A program made the translations under genes and the position numbers. A stretch of DNA of 32,547 bases, from contig CANFUB010000002.1 in assembly GCA_947450015.1 (NCBI GenBank), forward strand, positions 1-32,547. Direction: 5' to 3'. The notes under the pieces were generated by a model. That model did no database searches. It was not told the origin of the DNA and saw nothing but the letters and a program-made list of their open reading frames with translations. Position 1 is the first letter of the stretch, and every line of letters starts with the position of its first letter. Of the stretch, positions 7,882 through 15,900 are shown piece after piece. This stretch comes from Bacteroidota bacterium. GTDB lineage: Bacteria > Bacteroidota > Bacteroidia > NS11-12g > UBA955.

Positions 7882-8271
7882 TTAGAATGGAAGATCCGCT
7901 GGTACTAATGATTCATTGGCTACCTGATTGTTCTGAACTTTGCGACTCACAAATTCGAAGCTATCTACTTTAACTTCTGTAATTTGTCTCTTCTCGCCCG
8001 ATTTCGTTTCATAAGAGCGGTTCGCCAAGGTACCTTCGATGGCAATGCGCTCACCTTTGTCAATGTACTTTTCGATGAGCTCGGCAGTCTTGCCCCAAAA
8101 TACTAAATTGTGCCAGTGGGTGATGGCGATGGTTTCACCCTTTGCGTTTTTTTGCTTCTCGTTGGTGGCTAATCTTAACTTAGCAACCATGCTGCCATTG
8201 TCAAACTTTTTTACTTCAGGAGTTGATCCTACATTGCCCATTAGACGTACTGAATTGATTAAACTTTTCAT
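7882..8271 (-). CDS. ssb: Single-stranded DNA-binding protein, upstream tandem copy
   Basis: This 129-residue SSB is nearly identical in its core to the neighbouring copy (LINSVRLMGNVG, EKQKNAKGET, THWHNLVFWGK, IEGTLANRS) and ends in ADLPF, one acidic residue fewer at the tip than its twin (DDLPF). The two copies differ at about 25 positions, nine of them in the last 20 residues. This suggests that the partner-binding tails diverge faster than the OB-fold. It is the promoter-proximal copy. No exact TAnnTTTG box was found in the 230 nt upstream on the - strand. Which copy is the housekeeping one cannot be told from sequence; competence- or stress-induced paralogues are common in other phyla. 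Confidence 0.95.
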   Translation of the reverse strand: MKSLINSVRLMGNVGSTPEVKKFDNGSMVAKLRLATNEKQKNAKGETIAITHWHNLVFWGKTAELIEKYIDKGERIAIEGTLANRSYETKSGEKRQITEVKVDSFEFVSRKVQNNQVANESLVPADLPF

Positions 8272-8500
8272 GATATATATGTATTTAAATTTTTAAAGTT
8301 TAGTCGGAAAACTGTGAGTGAATTTGAAATTAAAACACAATAGTTCCGATTTGTTGATGCAAAATTGGGGGCAAGCACTTTCCATAATCGGTATTTAAGC
8401 ATTTACAGTCGAATAGAACCGTTTATAAACGTTTAAAATCGGCTTTGGTATTGGTATTAATATGTTACAAAAAATATAAAAAAGTGCGGGACAAAGGAAT

Positions 8501-8508
8501 TATATTTG
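8501..8508 (+). promoter_or_regulatory. -7 promoter element TATATTTG
   Basis: Exact TAnnTTTG match, 30 nt upstream of the ATG at 8539. No TTTG lies at the -33 spacing, so only half of the consensus is met. An RNA start near 8514 would rule out the alternative TTG start at 8506. Confidence 0.5.
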
Positions 8509-8538
8509 TTAGAACTGAAATTTAAACGTAATAATTGG

Positions 8539-8940
8539 ATGTTAAGAATAAAAAATAGCTTATTGGGTCTCCTTGTTTTGGGGTATTCTTCAATCCATGC
8601 ACAAAATAATTTGGACAGTGTGATACATGCCAATAAAGACAAATTTATAAAGGTATCACTTTTAGAAGGGGAATGGGAATCACTCGACACATTTCATAAT
8701 AACATTCAATTTAAAGTAACAAAATATGATGTCCATTTACTGCCAAAAGTACATATCAATCCCTTTAGTTTTAATTTAAAGGATAGCACCACTTTGAGCG
8801 CCAAAGGTATGGCATTGAATTGGCCCCCCTATGATTGTGTAATCTCTTATATTTCGGAGAAAAGGTTAGACATTATTTACTATGATTTTATGCAATCGCC
8901 TCCTGCGATATATTCTTACAAAAGAAAGAAAACCAATTAA
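8539..8940 (+). CDS. Small secreted protein of unknown function
   Basis: From this ATG the protein has 133 residues and begins with a clean Sec signal peptide (MLRIKNSLLGLLVLGYSS then IHAQ, cleavage near residue 22). A frame extension up to a TTG at 8506 would add 11 residues (LELKFKRNNW region) and bury the signal, so it is not used. The mature part (about 110 residues) has alternating polar and hydrophobic strands and a short WPPYDCVISY segment. It resembles the small lipocalin-like or copper-resistance-like periplasmic proteins in shape only; I do not recognise a family. The gene ends 9 nt before the next start, so the two genes form an operon with a membrane protein. Confidence 0.7.
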   Translation: MLRIKNSLLGLLVLGYSSIHAQNNLDSVIHANKDKFIKVSLLEGEWESLDTFHNNIQFKVTKYDVHLLPKVHINPFSFNLKDSTTLSAKGMALNWPPYDCVISYISEKRLDIIYYDFMQSPPAIYSYKRKKTN

Positions 8941-8949
8941 AGCAAAAGC

Positions 8950-9483
8950 ATGGCCAAGCAAACTTCAAGTATTCAGAACCTCTTTTTTATTTCAATTACT
9001 TGTGTATTAATGGGCGGTCTCATTGGGGCTGTTTCAAATATGATCAATGGATCTATAAGTGCGTACTATTTTAAAACAACCATGAATTGGGGCTTTCCAG
9101 AAATATGGATAGCAAGTGTTGCACAAGGCATTTTAGAAGGATTATTTCATGGCGTCTTATTTGCGCTTATTTTCACCACAGGTTTTGGCCTCGTTACAAA
9201 AGGCAAAGCCGATTATGCATTTGCCTTCAAACATATCATACGCATAGCAATGATTGTAATGATTTGTTGGACCATCGGTGGTTTATTAGCTGTAATGTTG
9301 GTTAGCTTAAGTCCTGAATTTTATAGATCACATTTTCCTTGGACCCCAACCGATGTTATTGAACAAATGAAATACGCTTGGGTGGGAGGGTCTATTTGGG
9401 GTGAGATCATAGGGGGCTTTTTGGGTTCAGTAGTCGGACTTGTAACCGTCAAAAACAATTGGGAAATCAAAATTTCTAGCTGA
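8950..9483 (+). CDS. Four-helix membrane protein of unknown function
   Basis: This 177-residue protein has four predicted membrane helices at about residues 10-32, 50-78, 92-118 and 142-168. Gly-rich faces (LMGGLIGAVSNMINGS, VGGSIWGEIIGGFLGSVVG) suggest tight helix packing. There is no signal peptide, catalytic motif or transporter signature that I recognise. A short soluble loop (RSHFPWTPTDVIEQMKYAW) lies between helices 3 and 4. It follows the small secreted protein by 9 nt and is probably co-transcribed, so the two may work together across the inner membrane and periplasm. That is inference from position alone. Confidence 0.7.
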   Translation: MAKQTSSIQNLFFISITCVLMGGLIGAVSNMINGSISAYYFKTTMNWGFPEIWIASVAQGILEGLFHGVLFALIFTTGFGLVTKGKADYAFAFKHIIRIAMIVMICWTIGGLLAVMLVSLSPEFYRSHFPWTPTDVIEQMKYAWVGGSIWGEIIGGFLGSVVGLVTVKNNWEIKISS

Positions 9484-9563
9484 AAACACAAATGCAAAAA
9501 TTAATTAAATTTTAACATTTATCTATTTTTGATAAAAAAATTCCAAACCTTGCCCGCTCAATC

Positions 9564-9593
9564 ATTGTTCAATTCAATTTTTGTTTATATTTG
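9564..9593 (+). promoter_or_regulatory. Promoter of the AraC-family gene
   Basis: The exact -7 element TATATTTG (9586-9593) has a partial -33 element ATTG (9564-9567) 18 nt upstream. The predicted RNA start, near 9599, gives a leader of about 55 nt to the ATG at 9655 and would make the GTG at 9601 leaderless. Confidence 0.55.
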
Positions 9594-9654
9594 AATTTCG
9601 GTGTGCTTAAAATATTTGATTGTTTTTTGTATGCCATCCTTTGTCAGTATTAGT

Positions 9655-10593
9655 ATGAGCAAGTATAAAGTCGTTCCGCAAATACCCGAACTCACCCACG
9701 AACATTCGCTAAAAACTTTAGTGGAAAATCGCACCATTTACAATCTCGAGAATTGTGAACTCAACCTATTCGAGACCTACGAAAAATCGAGTTTAGTACC
9801 GCTTAAGTTCAACGATTTAGTGGTAACAAGTATGTTGAGAGGAAAGAAAATTATGCATCTGTTCGATGACCCAGGCTTTGATTATTTACCAGGCGAATCC
9901 GTTATCATTCCTGCCAACGAAGAAATGAAAATTGATTTTCCTGAAGCCACCATGGACAAGCCAACCCAATGCCTTGCACTGGCCATCGACAATGCGAAAA
10001 TTATTGAGACCCTGAATTTATTAAACGAAAAATATCCAAAAGAAGGACAAGACAATTATTGGCAACTCGATGAACGGAATTTTTTCTTTTATAATAACCA
10101 AGACCTTTCGGCCACTATTAGCAAACTCATTACAATTTGTCAAAGTACTAGCATTACCAAAGATATTTTAGCCGATCTTACTTTACAAGAGCTATTAATT
10201 CGCATAGCCCAATCGCAAACCATGCGCAGTATAGAATCTGTTGATCAAAAAACCACTAGCACTTATCTAACCCAAATTATTAAAACGATTCGCGAAAATT
10301 TAACAAGTAAATTATCTTTAAAAATGATTGCCGATAGGGCCAGTTTGAGCACTGCCTCGCTATACCGCTTATTCAAACGAGAACTTGGTATCAGCCCTGT
10401 TGAATTTATTATTTTAGAACGAATAAAATTGGCAAAACGCTTGTTAAAAAACGAAAATTTATACATTAAAAATGTATCATTTGAATCGGGATTTGAAGAT
10501 TGCAACTATTTTATTCGCGCGTTTAAATACCACGAAGGTATTACACCAAAACAATACCGCGAATTAAATAATAAATCCTTGCCCCTAATTTAA
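9655..10593 (+). CDS. AraC-family transcriptional regulator, aldehyde dehydrogenase-linked type
   Basis: The 312-residue product has an N-terminal AraC-type sensing domain (about residues 15-170; ELTHEHSLKTLVENRTIYN, VVTSMLRGKKIMHLFDDPG, YLPGESVIIPANEEMKIDF) and two C-terminal helix-turn-helix motifs (about 213-305; LSLKMIADRASLSTASLYR, GFEDCNYFIRAFKYHEGITP). This N-terminal type is typically found beside aldehyde dehydrogenase and DUF779 genes, as here, and likely activates them when an aldehyde or alcohol is present. The ATG at 9655 is chosen because the family homology begins just after it. GTG 9601 and ATG 9631 are possible longer starts. Its stop codon overlaps the DUF779 stop on the other strand (TTAA, 10590-10593). 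Confidence 0.88.
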   Translation: MSKYKVVPQIPELTHEHSLKTLVENRTIYNLENCELNLFETYEKSSLVPLKFNDLVVTSMLRGKKIMHLFDDPGFDYLPGESVIIPANEEMKIDFPEATMDKPTQCLALAIDNAKIIETLNLLNEKYPKEGQDNYWQLDERNFFFYNNQDLSATISKLITICQSTSITKDILADLTLQELLIRIAQSQTMRSIESVDQKTTSTYLTQIIKTIRENLTSKLSLKMIADRASLSTASLYRLFKRELGISPVEFIILERIKLAKRLLKNENLYIKNVSFESGFEDCNYFIRAFKYHEGITPKQYRELNNKSLPLI

Positions 10594-10964
10594 TCGACTA
10601 CAAATCTTAAAGGTTCTAAAGTCTTTAATTCGTCTTCGGTAAATAGCCTCGATTGGGTCATAAATCTCAAGCCCATTGGTATCTCTAGAGAAAAACTAGA
10701 TCCCCTACCCTTTGCCACATGGATGTGTAATTGGGTGTATTGCCAATATTCAAATTGGTCTTTGCTCATCCAAAAATCACAATCTGCAATGGTGCCTATG
10801 CAAACATCACTCTGCCCAACTTTAAAATCACCTTTCTCAAAACACATCGGTTGAGAGCCATCGCAACAACCACCACTTTGGTGAAACATTAAGTTTCCAA
10901 ATTTTTCTTTTAGCTGAGCGACCACGGTAAGGGCCTCGCTGCTAATTGTTACTCTTGGTGTCAT
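10590..10964 (-). CDS. DUF779 family protein, aldehyde dehydrogenase partner
   Basis: This 124-residue protein carries the signature HQSGGCCDGSQPMC (residues 28-41) with Cys33, Cys34 and Cys41, plus further conserved patches around VCIGTIADCDFWM and HIHVAKGRGSSFSLE. The biochemical function of DUF779 is not established. The family is found almost always next to NAD-dependent aldehyde dehydrogenases of the ExaC/AldB type, so a role in metal or thiol handling or in protecting or activating that enzyme is plausible but unproven. It lies 66 nt downstream of the dehydrogenase on the same strand, separated by a long hairpin. It converges on the regulator, sharing the four bases TTAA as overlapping stop codons, so no terminator fits between them. 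Confidence 0.93.
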   Translation of the reverse strand: MTPRVTISSEALTVVAQLKEKFGNLMFHQSGGCCDGSQPMCFEKGDFKVGQSDVCIGTIADCDFWMSKDQFEYWQYTQLHIHVAKGRGSSFSLEIPMGLRFMTQSRLFTEDELKTLEPLRFVVD

Positions 10965-10978
10965 ACTATTATTAATAT

Positions 10979-11013
10979 AAATGCCGCCAGTACCGATAGC
11001 ACCGACGGCATTT
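10979..11013 (-). other. Long intercistronic hairpin between aldehyde dehydrogenase and DUF779 genes
   Basis: AAATGCCG and CGGCATTT are perfect 8-bp arms. Inside them the RNA of the - strand can extend pairing by about 8 further pairs (several G-U) to a 3-nt loop, giving a stem of about 16 bp. On the - strand it is preceded by a T-run and followed by ATATTAATAA rather than a clean T-run. It therefore looks more like an mRNA processing, stabilising or attenuating hairpin than a full terminator. Confidence 0.55.
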
Positions 11014-11030
11014 AAAAAAACATTGGCTAG

Positions 11031-12530
11031 TTAGAAAAATCCTAATTTCTTTTTATCATAGGATACCAACATATTTTTGGTTTGACGGTAATGCCCTAAC
11101 ATCATTTTATGGTTCTCTCTTCCAAAACCAGATTTTTTGTAACCACCAAATGGCGCATGTGCAGGATATAAATGGTAACAATTTACCCATACTCTACCTG
11201 CTTGAATTGCACGTGGCACTTGGTATAATTCATGGGCATCGCGGGTCCAAACGCCAGCACCTAAACCATACATGGTATCGTTGGCAATGGCAATGGCTTC
11301 TTCTGTTGTTTTGAATGTGGTAACACATACCACTGGTCCAAAAATTTCTTCTTGAAAAATGCGCATTTTATTATGGCCTTTGAACAAGGTTGGTTGAATA
11401 TAATAACCACCAGCTAATTCACCATCCAAGGGTTGCACATCGCCACCAGTTAATAATTCAGCCCCTTCTTCTTTTCCTAATTTTAAATAGGTTTGAATTT
11501 TTTCGTACTGATCGTTCGAAGCCTGCGCACCCATCATGGTTGAACTATCCAGAGGATTGCCCATTTTAATGGCTTTGGTTCTTTCGATTACACGGCTCAT
11601 GAATTTATCATAAATGCTTTCGTGTACCAAAATACGCGAAGGACAAGTACAAACTTCACCTTGGTTCACCGCAAATAATACCGCACCTTCTATGGCTTTA
11701 TCAAAAAATTCATCATCTGCATCGGCTACAGAAGGGAAGAAAATATTCGGTGATTTTCCACCCAATTCCATGGTTACTGGAATTAAATTTTCAGAAGCAT
11801 ATTGCATAATTAAACGACCAGTAGTGGTTTCGCCTGTGAAAGAAACTTTAGAAATTCTTGGCGATTGTGCCAATGGCTTTCCTGCTTCTGGACCAAAACC
11901 AGTAACAATATTTAATACACCAGCTGGTAGAATGTCTTTAATGATTTCCATTAAACACATGATAGAGGTTGGTGTTTGCTCAGCCGGTTTTACAACTGCA
12001 CAACAGCCTGCAGCCAATGCTGGCGCTATTTTCCAAGTGGCCATTAACAATGGAAAATTCCATGGTATAATTTGACCAACTACACCAATTGGTTCGTTCA
12101 TAATGATACTCACTGTGTTCTCATCGTGTTCGGCAATACTACCTTCTTCGGCCCTAATCACACCTGCAAAGTATCTAAAATGATCGATACACAAAGGCAA
12201 ATCTACATTCACACATTCTCTTATAGGTTTACCATTATCGATGGTTTCGATGGTTGCCAACAGTTGTAAATTGGCTTCCATTGCATCGGCAATTTTATTT
12301 AAAATACCAGCTCTATATGTTGCTGAAGTTTTGCTCCAAGTAACAAAAGCATTATGTGCCGCATCGAGTGCTAATTCAATATCTTCTTTACCTGAACGGG
12401 CCGCTTTGGTAAATGCTTTGCCATCGATAGGACTAATGTTTTCGAAATACTCACCACTTACTGGTGCTACGAATTTTCCACCGATAAAATTATCGTAGTG
12501 GGGTTTAAATGTTGGTCTTGCTTGTGACAT
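11031..12530 (-). CDS. NAD(P)-dependent aldehyde dehydrogenase, ExaC/AldB (acetaldehyde) type
   Basis: From this ATG the enzyme has 499 residues, the normal length. It has the full aldehyde dehydrogenase set: Asn158 in IIPWNFP, cofactor-binding KPAEQTP (Lys181), the FTGETTTG nucleotide loop (about 231-238), the general base Glu255 in MELGGKSPN, and catalytic Cys294 in NQGEVCTCPSR. The N-terminal signature PTFKPHYDNFIGGKF is typical of the ExaC/AldB subfamily, which oxidises acetaldehyde and other short aldehydes to acids. An ATG at 12563 would add 11 low-complexity residues and is judged to be untranslated leader. DUF779 lies downstream in the same unit and the AraC-type gene beyond it. The acetaldehyde could come from the ethanolamine ammonia-lyase at 542-2851. 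No clear promoter was seen upstream; an AraC-dependent one is expected. Confidence 0.95.
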   Translation of the reverse strand: MSQARPTFKPHYDNFIGGKFVAPVSGEYFENISPIDGKAFTKAARSGKEDIELALDAAHNAFVTWSKTSATYRAGILNKIADAMEANLQLLATIETIDNGKPIRECVNVDLPLCIDHFRYFAGVIRAEEGSIAEHDENTVSIIMNEPIGVVGQIIPWNFPLLMATWKIAPALAAGCCAVVKPAEQTPTSIMCLMEIIKDILPAGVLNIVTGFGPEAGKPLAQSPRISKVSFTGETTTGRLIMQYASENLIPVTMELGGKSPNIFFPSVADADDEFFDKAIEGAVLFAVNQGEVCTCPSRILVHESIYDKFMSRVIERTKAIKMGNPLDSSTMMGAQASNDQYEKIQTYLKLGKEEGAELLTGGDVQPLDGELAGGYYIQPTLFKGHNKMRIFQEEIFGPVVCVTTFKTTEEAIAIANDTMYGLGAGVWTRDAHELYQVPRAIQAGRVWVNCYHLYPAHAPFGGYKKSGFGRENHKMMLGHYRQTKNMLVSYDKKKLGFF

Positions 12531-12993
12531 AAATTTATTATTAAAATTATTATTCAACAACATTAATGGTAATAAAAAAAGAAGAATAGCATTATCTCGT
12601 CAATTGATAGCATTTTAAATTCAAACCCCTTTTTTTGATAGAAACTATTAAAAAAAACCGGCTTTAATTCCTTTCAAAAAAAACCTTAGCATTCCACTAT
12701 ATTTTGCTTTTTATGTCAACTTTTGACTAATTATTTTATCATTTTAGTATAAAATACCTATAAAATGGACACTTATATTTGTTGCAACAACAAAATTTTA
12801 CAATTAAGTATCTAACTATTTTTTAGACAATTACAATCCGTATGGGTTGATATAAAAGGTCGTCCTAAAAATATTTTTGAGTAATCAACACATTATTAAC
12901 ATAAATTCACCATATTTGAAACCCTTTGGTTCGCTTTTCATCGTAATTAACGATTTGAGGTAACAAATAAGGCCCACGACACGACACCAAACG
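12531..12993 (+). other. 463-bp divergent intergenic region
   Basis: This region lies between the starts of the aldehyde dehydrogenase (- strand) and the 1233-residue secreted protein (+ strand), so it must hold both control regions. The only clear elements are an exact -7 box TATATTTG on the + strand (12774-12781) and an overlapping perfect palindrome TTGTTGCAACAA (12779-12790). I found no open frame and no sigma54-type promoter. The remainder is AT-rich sequence. Confidence 0.55.
12774..12790 (+). promoter_or_regulatory. -7 box overlapping a 12-bp palindrome
   Basis: TATATTTG (12774-12781) is an exact -7 element reading toward the secreted protein gene, 213 nt upstream of its ATG. No -33 TTTG is correctly spaced. 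TTGTTGCAACAA (12779-12790), a perfect palindrome, starts within the box, where a bound repressor would block transcription. Both could be chance in AT-rich DNA. Confidence 0.35.
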
Positions 12994-15900
12994 ATGCATT
13001 CAATTCATCAGATAATTGATTTCCTGCGCAGTAGTTTGCTAAAAAAGTTAAGTAAAAACACTCTTTTTAGTGTTTTTCTAATCTTATTGGCTACACCTAC
13101 AAAAGCACAAGGTCCCAATCCCCAAACAGGGATGCGGGTAGTGGGTACTGTTAAACTAAGTGCATCGTGCGAAGAGGATACTTTGGCCATGGAAAACCTC
13201 ACCAAGGATACAGCCAGAACTGTTAAATTTTACGTACACAGTTATAACTATTTTAACAATCCCATTTACCCAAATTACAAAGATACTTTTTATACCAAAG
13301 GCAATGGTTCGCATGTCTATAAATTTGATGATAGTTTAGCCCTTGCTAAATGTTTGCGCTCAGTTGATCTTTATTTTGGCATTATTGCCTATGATTCATT
13401 TGGGGTCGATTATCCCGTCATCTCGCGTATAAAAATTTATCTCAAACCAAGGGCTTTGTTCAGTATGGATCCACTAATTTGTGGAGGCGATCAAATTAAA
13501 TTACACAACCAATCGTGTAAGGATAGCACCAAATTTAAATGGTTCTATGACGACACATTTTCTACCGCTTTCGAACCTCAGAACATTCACTTCGACTCTT
13601 CGGGTAAAAAAACCATCAAGTTTGTTGCAAGTACTAGCGCACCTTGCGTAAAGTCAGACACCCTTCAACAAACCATTGAAGTGCTAAGAAAACCTGAACC
13701 TGGTTTTAACATAGTCAACACAGTTTACCAATTATACAAAGATTCAGTGGTATGTTCGGGCGATACCCTTTACTTAATTAATCGCGCAAAACACAGCGAC
13801 TCCATTCATTATATTATTAGCCCACCTGGAAGCTATCAATTAATTGGTGGCACACAACTCTATGATGATACCGTGAAGTTATTAATGCAAAACAAGGGTA
13901 CCATCACCTATGAACAAACTGCTTTCAACAAGGCTTGTAATCGAAGTGTCAAAAAAATACTAAAACTCATTATCAATCCAGTTGTTGCCATTTCACCCAT
14001 CCTTGATTGTATAGATTCCAACTATATCAACCTCAATAATTTTGTAGATACCGCCAATGGCTTGCCGCGACAAACCATCTGGCATTTTAGTGGCAATGGG
14101 CAAAATAAAACCATCACCACACTGTTTCCTGGCACCTTGCAAGGCTTGCAATATGGCCAATACAAGATCAGTGTTACCTCCATCGGCACCTGTCGAACAG
14201 TTACCAATAAAGATTCCTTTTTTGTTGCACCACCTTTAAAAAAACCAAACGATTTCACCATTTGTCAAGGCCTCGATTCCACCATACAGCTCAATCGTTT
14301 GTTTAATTTTCCAAAAGGATTTAAACCGCAATGGACAGGTGCGGTTAGCAGTGATAGTTTGTTTCAATCTAAAAACAAACTCGCTGGCAACTATCCCCTA
14401 ACTTTAACTGATAAAAATTCAAGTTGCTATCAACTTACAATTAATGTTGAAATTCTTGGTGGTGCAACACAACTGCCCGACCAACATTTATGCTACCGCA
14501 ACCCAACGGCCTTGTCACTCGACAATTTACTGCCTGCTAATTATAGTGGAACAGGTGTAAAAAAAGATACCTTTTATTCTCAATTGGCGGGACCAGGTAT
14601 ATTCCCTATTAAATATACGACGGTTTTTAAAACATGTACATTCACAGAGAAAATGAATGTATTTGTTCACGATACTTTTACGCCTCGTTTTACTTTTATA
14701 ACACCAGGCTGTTTAGATAGTGGAGTGGTATTTACAAAAAACACGACAGAGAAAACCATCCTGTGGGACTTTGGCAATGGGGCTACTTCTAACAGCGATC
14801 AACCAACTTATTATTATAAAAAACCAGGCACATATAAGGTGAGTCTGATGGCAGGCAACTATTGTCCTGACACCTTAACACAACCTATTACAATTTATCC
14901 TGGACCTAATATTCAGCTGAAAGTAATAGCAGATACACTCTCTTGCGATTCAACCATTTTATTGGCTTATTTTTCAAACAAAGGCTATGGCGAAAAGTAC
15001 AGTGTCACTTACAACAAAATTACTTACCAAGGCGATTCTATTCGCATCGCCATCAACAAATCATTTCAATCAAGAACCATTCAACTAATAGGTACAGCCA
15101 TTAGCAAATGTGGCAAGGACACAAGTTTATTAAAAGTTCGCATTCCTCAGCGCAATACCGCGGCAATAGAAATCTTGGGATTAAATCCTGGTTGCCATGG
15201 CGATAGTTTAAGATTGGTAAATGCATCTTACGGCCCTATCGATTCCTTTATTATTGATTATGGCAATGGTAAAACAAGCAAAAATAAAATTTTAAAACTC
15301 CCCTATTTTAATAATACCAGTGCATTAAAAACATTTCCCATTATCATGACCGTTTATACCAACTATTGCGGAGTATTGACGGATACAGCATTTTATAAAG
15401 TTATTCCAAATGTGATAAGAGCGGCAGGCGAACAAAACAAAGTAAAGCTATGCAACTACGACATGGTTACTTTCATTAACAATAGTACCCAAGGTACTGC
15501 CTTTAATTTATACTTTGGCGATGGCGGTTCTACAAAGGGCTCAGATTATCGCGCAACGGTTAACTACCAATACAAAGTGCCAGGTGTTTATGTTCCATAC
15601 ATAAAAGCATTATCTGCTTGCGGCAACGATTCCGCAACGCTTGACACCATTGTTGTAAATGGCGCACCAAATTTCAATTTAGTAAACACTCAACCTAAAA
15701 TGTGTTTAGGGAGCGAGATTTATATTAAATATGCCCCATCTAATTTATTACATCCGCTTTGGTTTGTCAATTCTCAATTAACCGACTCACTTGTAAATCC
15801 ATTTACATTTCATCCAAAATCATTGGGCAAATACCGCATCAGTGTGCTTTTAGCCAATCAATTTTGTATTGGTTTAGATTCGTTTGATGTATTGGTAGAG

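Larger units (their letters stand above)
7427..8294 (-). repeat. Tandem gene duplication (ssb copies plus 23-nt upstream element)
   Basis: Unit 1 covers 7427-7839 and unit 2 covers 7882-8294. Each contains a 129-codon ssb gene and the same AT-rich 23 nt directly 5' of the ATG (7817-7839 and 8272-8294). Identity stops abruptly beyond that. The units are in direct orientation, 42 nt apart. Confidence 0.9.

Noticed and set aside
9601..9654. GTG 9601 as start of the AraC-family regulator
   Set aside because: It would add 18 residues that are not part of the family and would make the message leaderless relative to the -7 box at 9586-9593. It remains possible but less likely.
11614..12498. + strand open frames antisense to the aldehyde dehydrogenase
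   Set aside because: The - strand frame carries all aldehyde dehydrogenase catalytic motifs; the antisense frames carry none.
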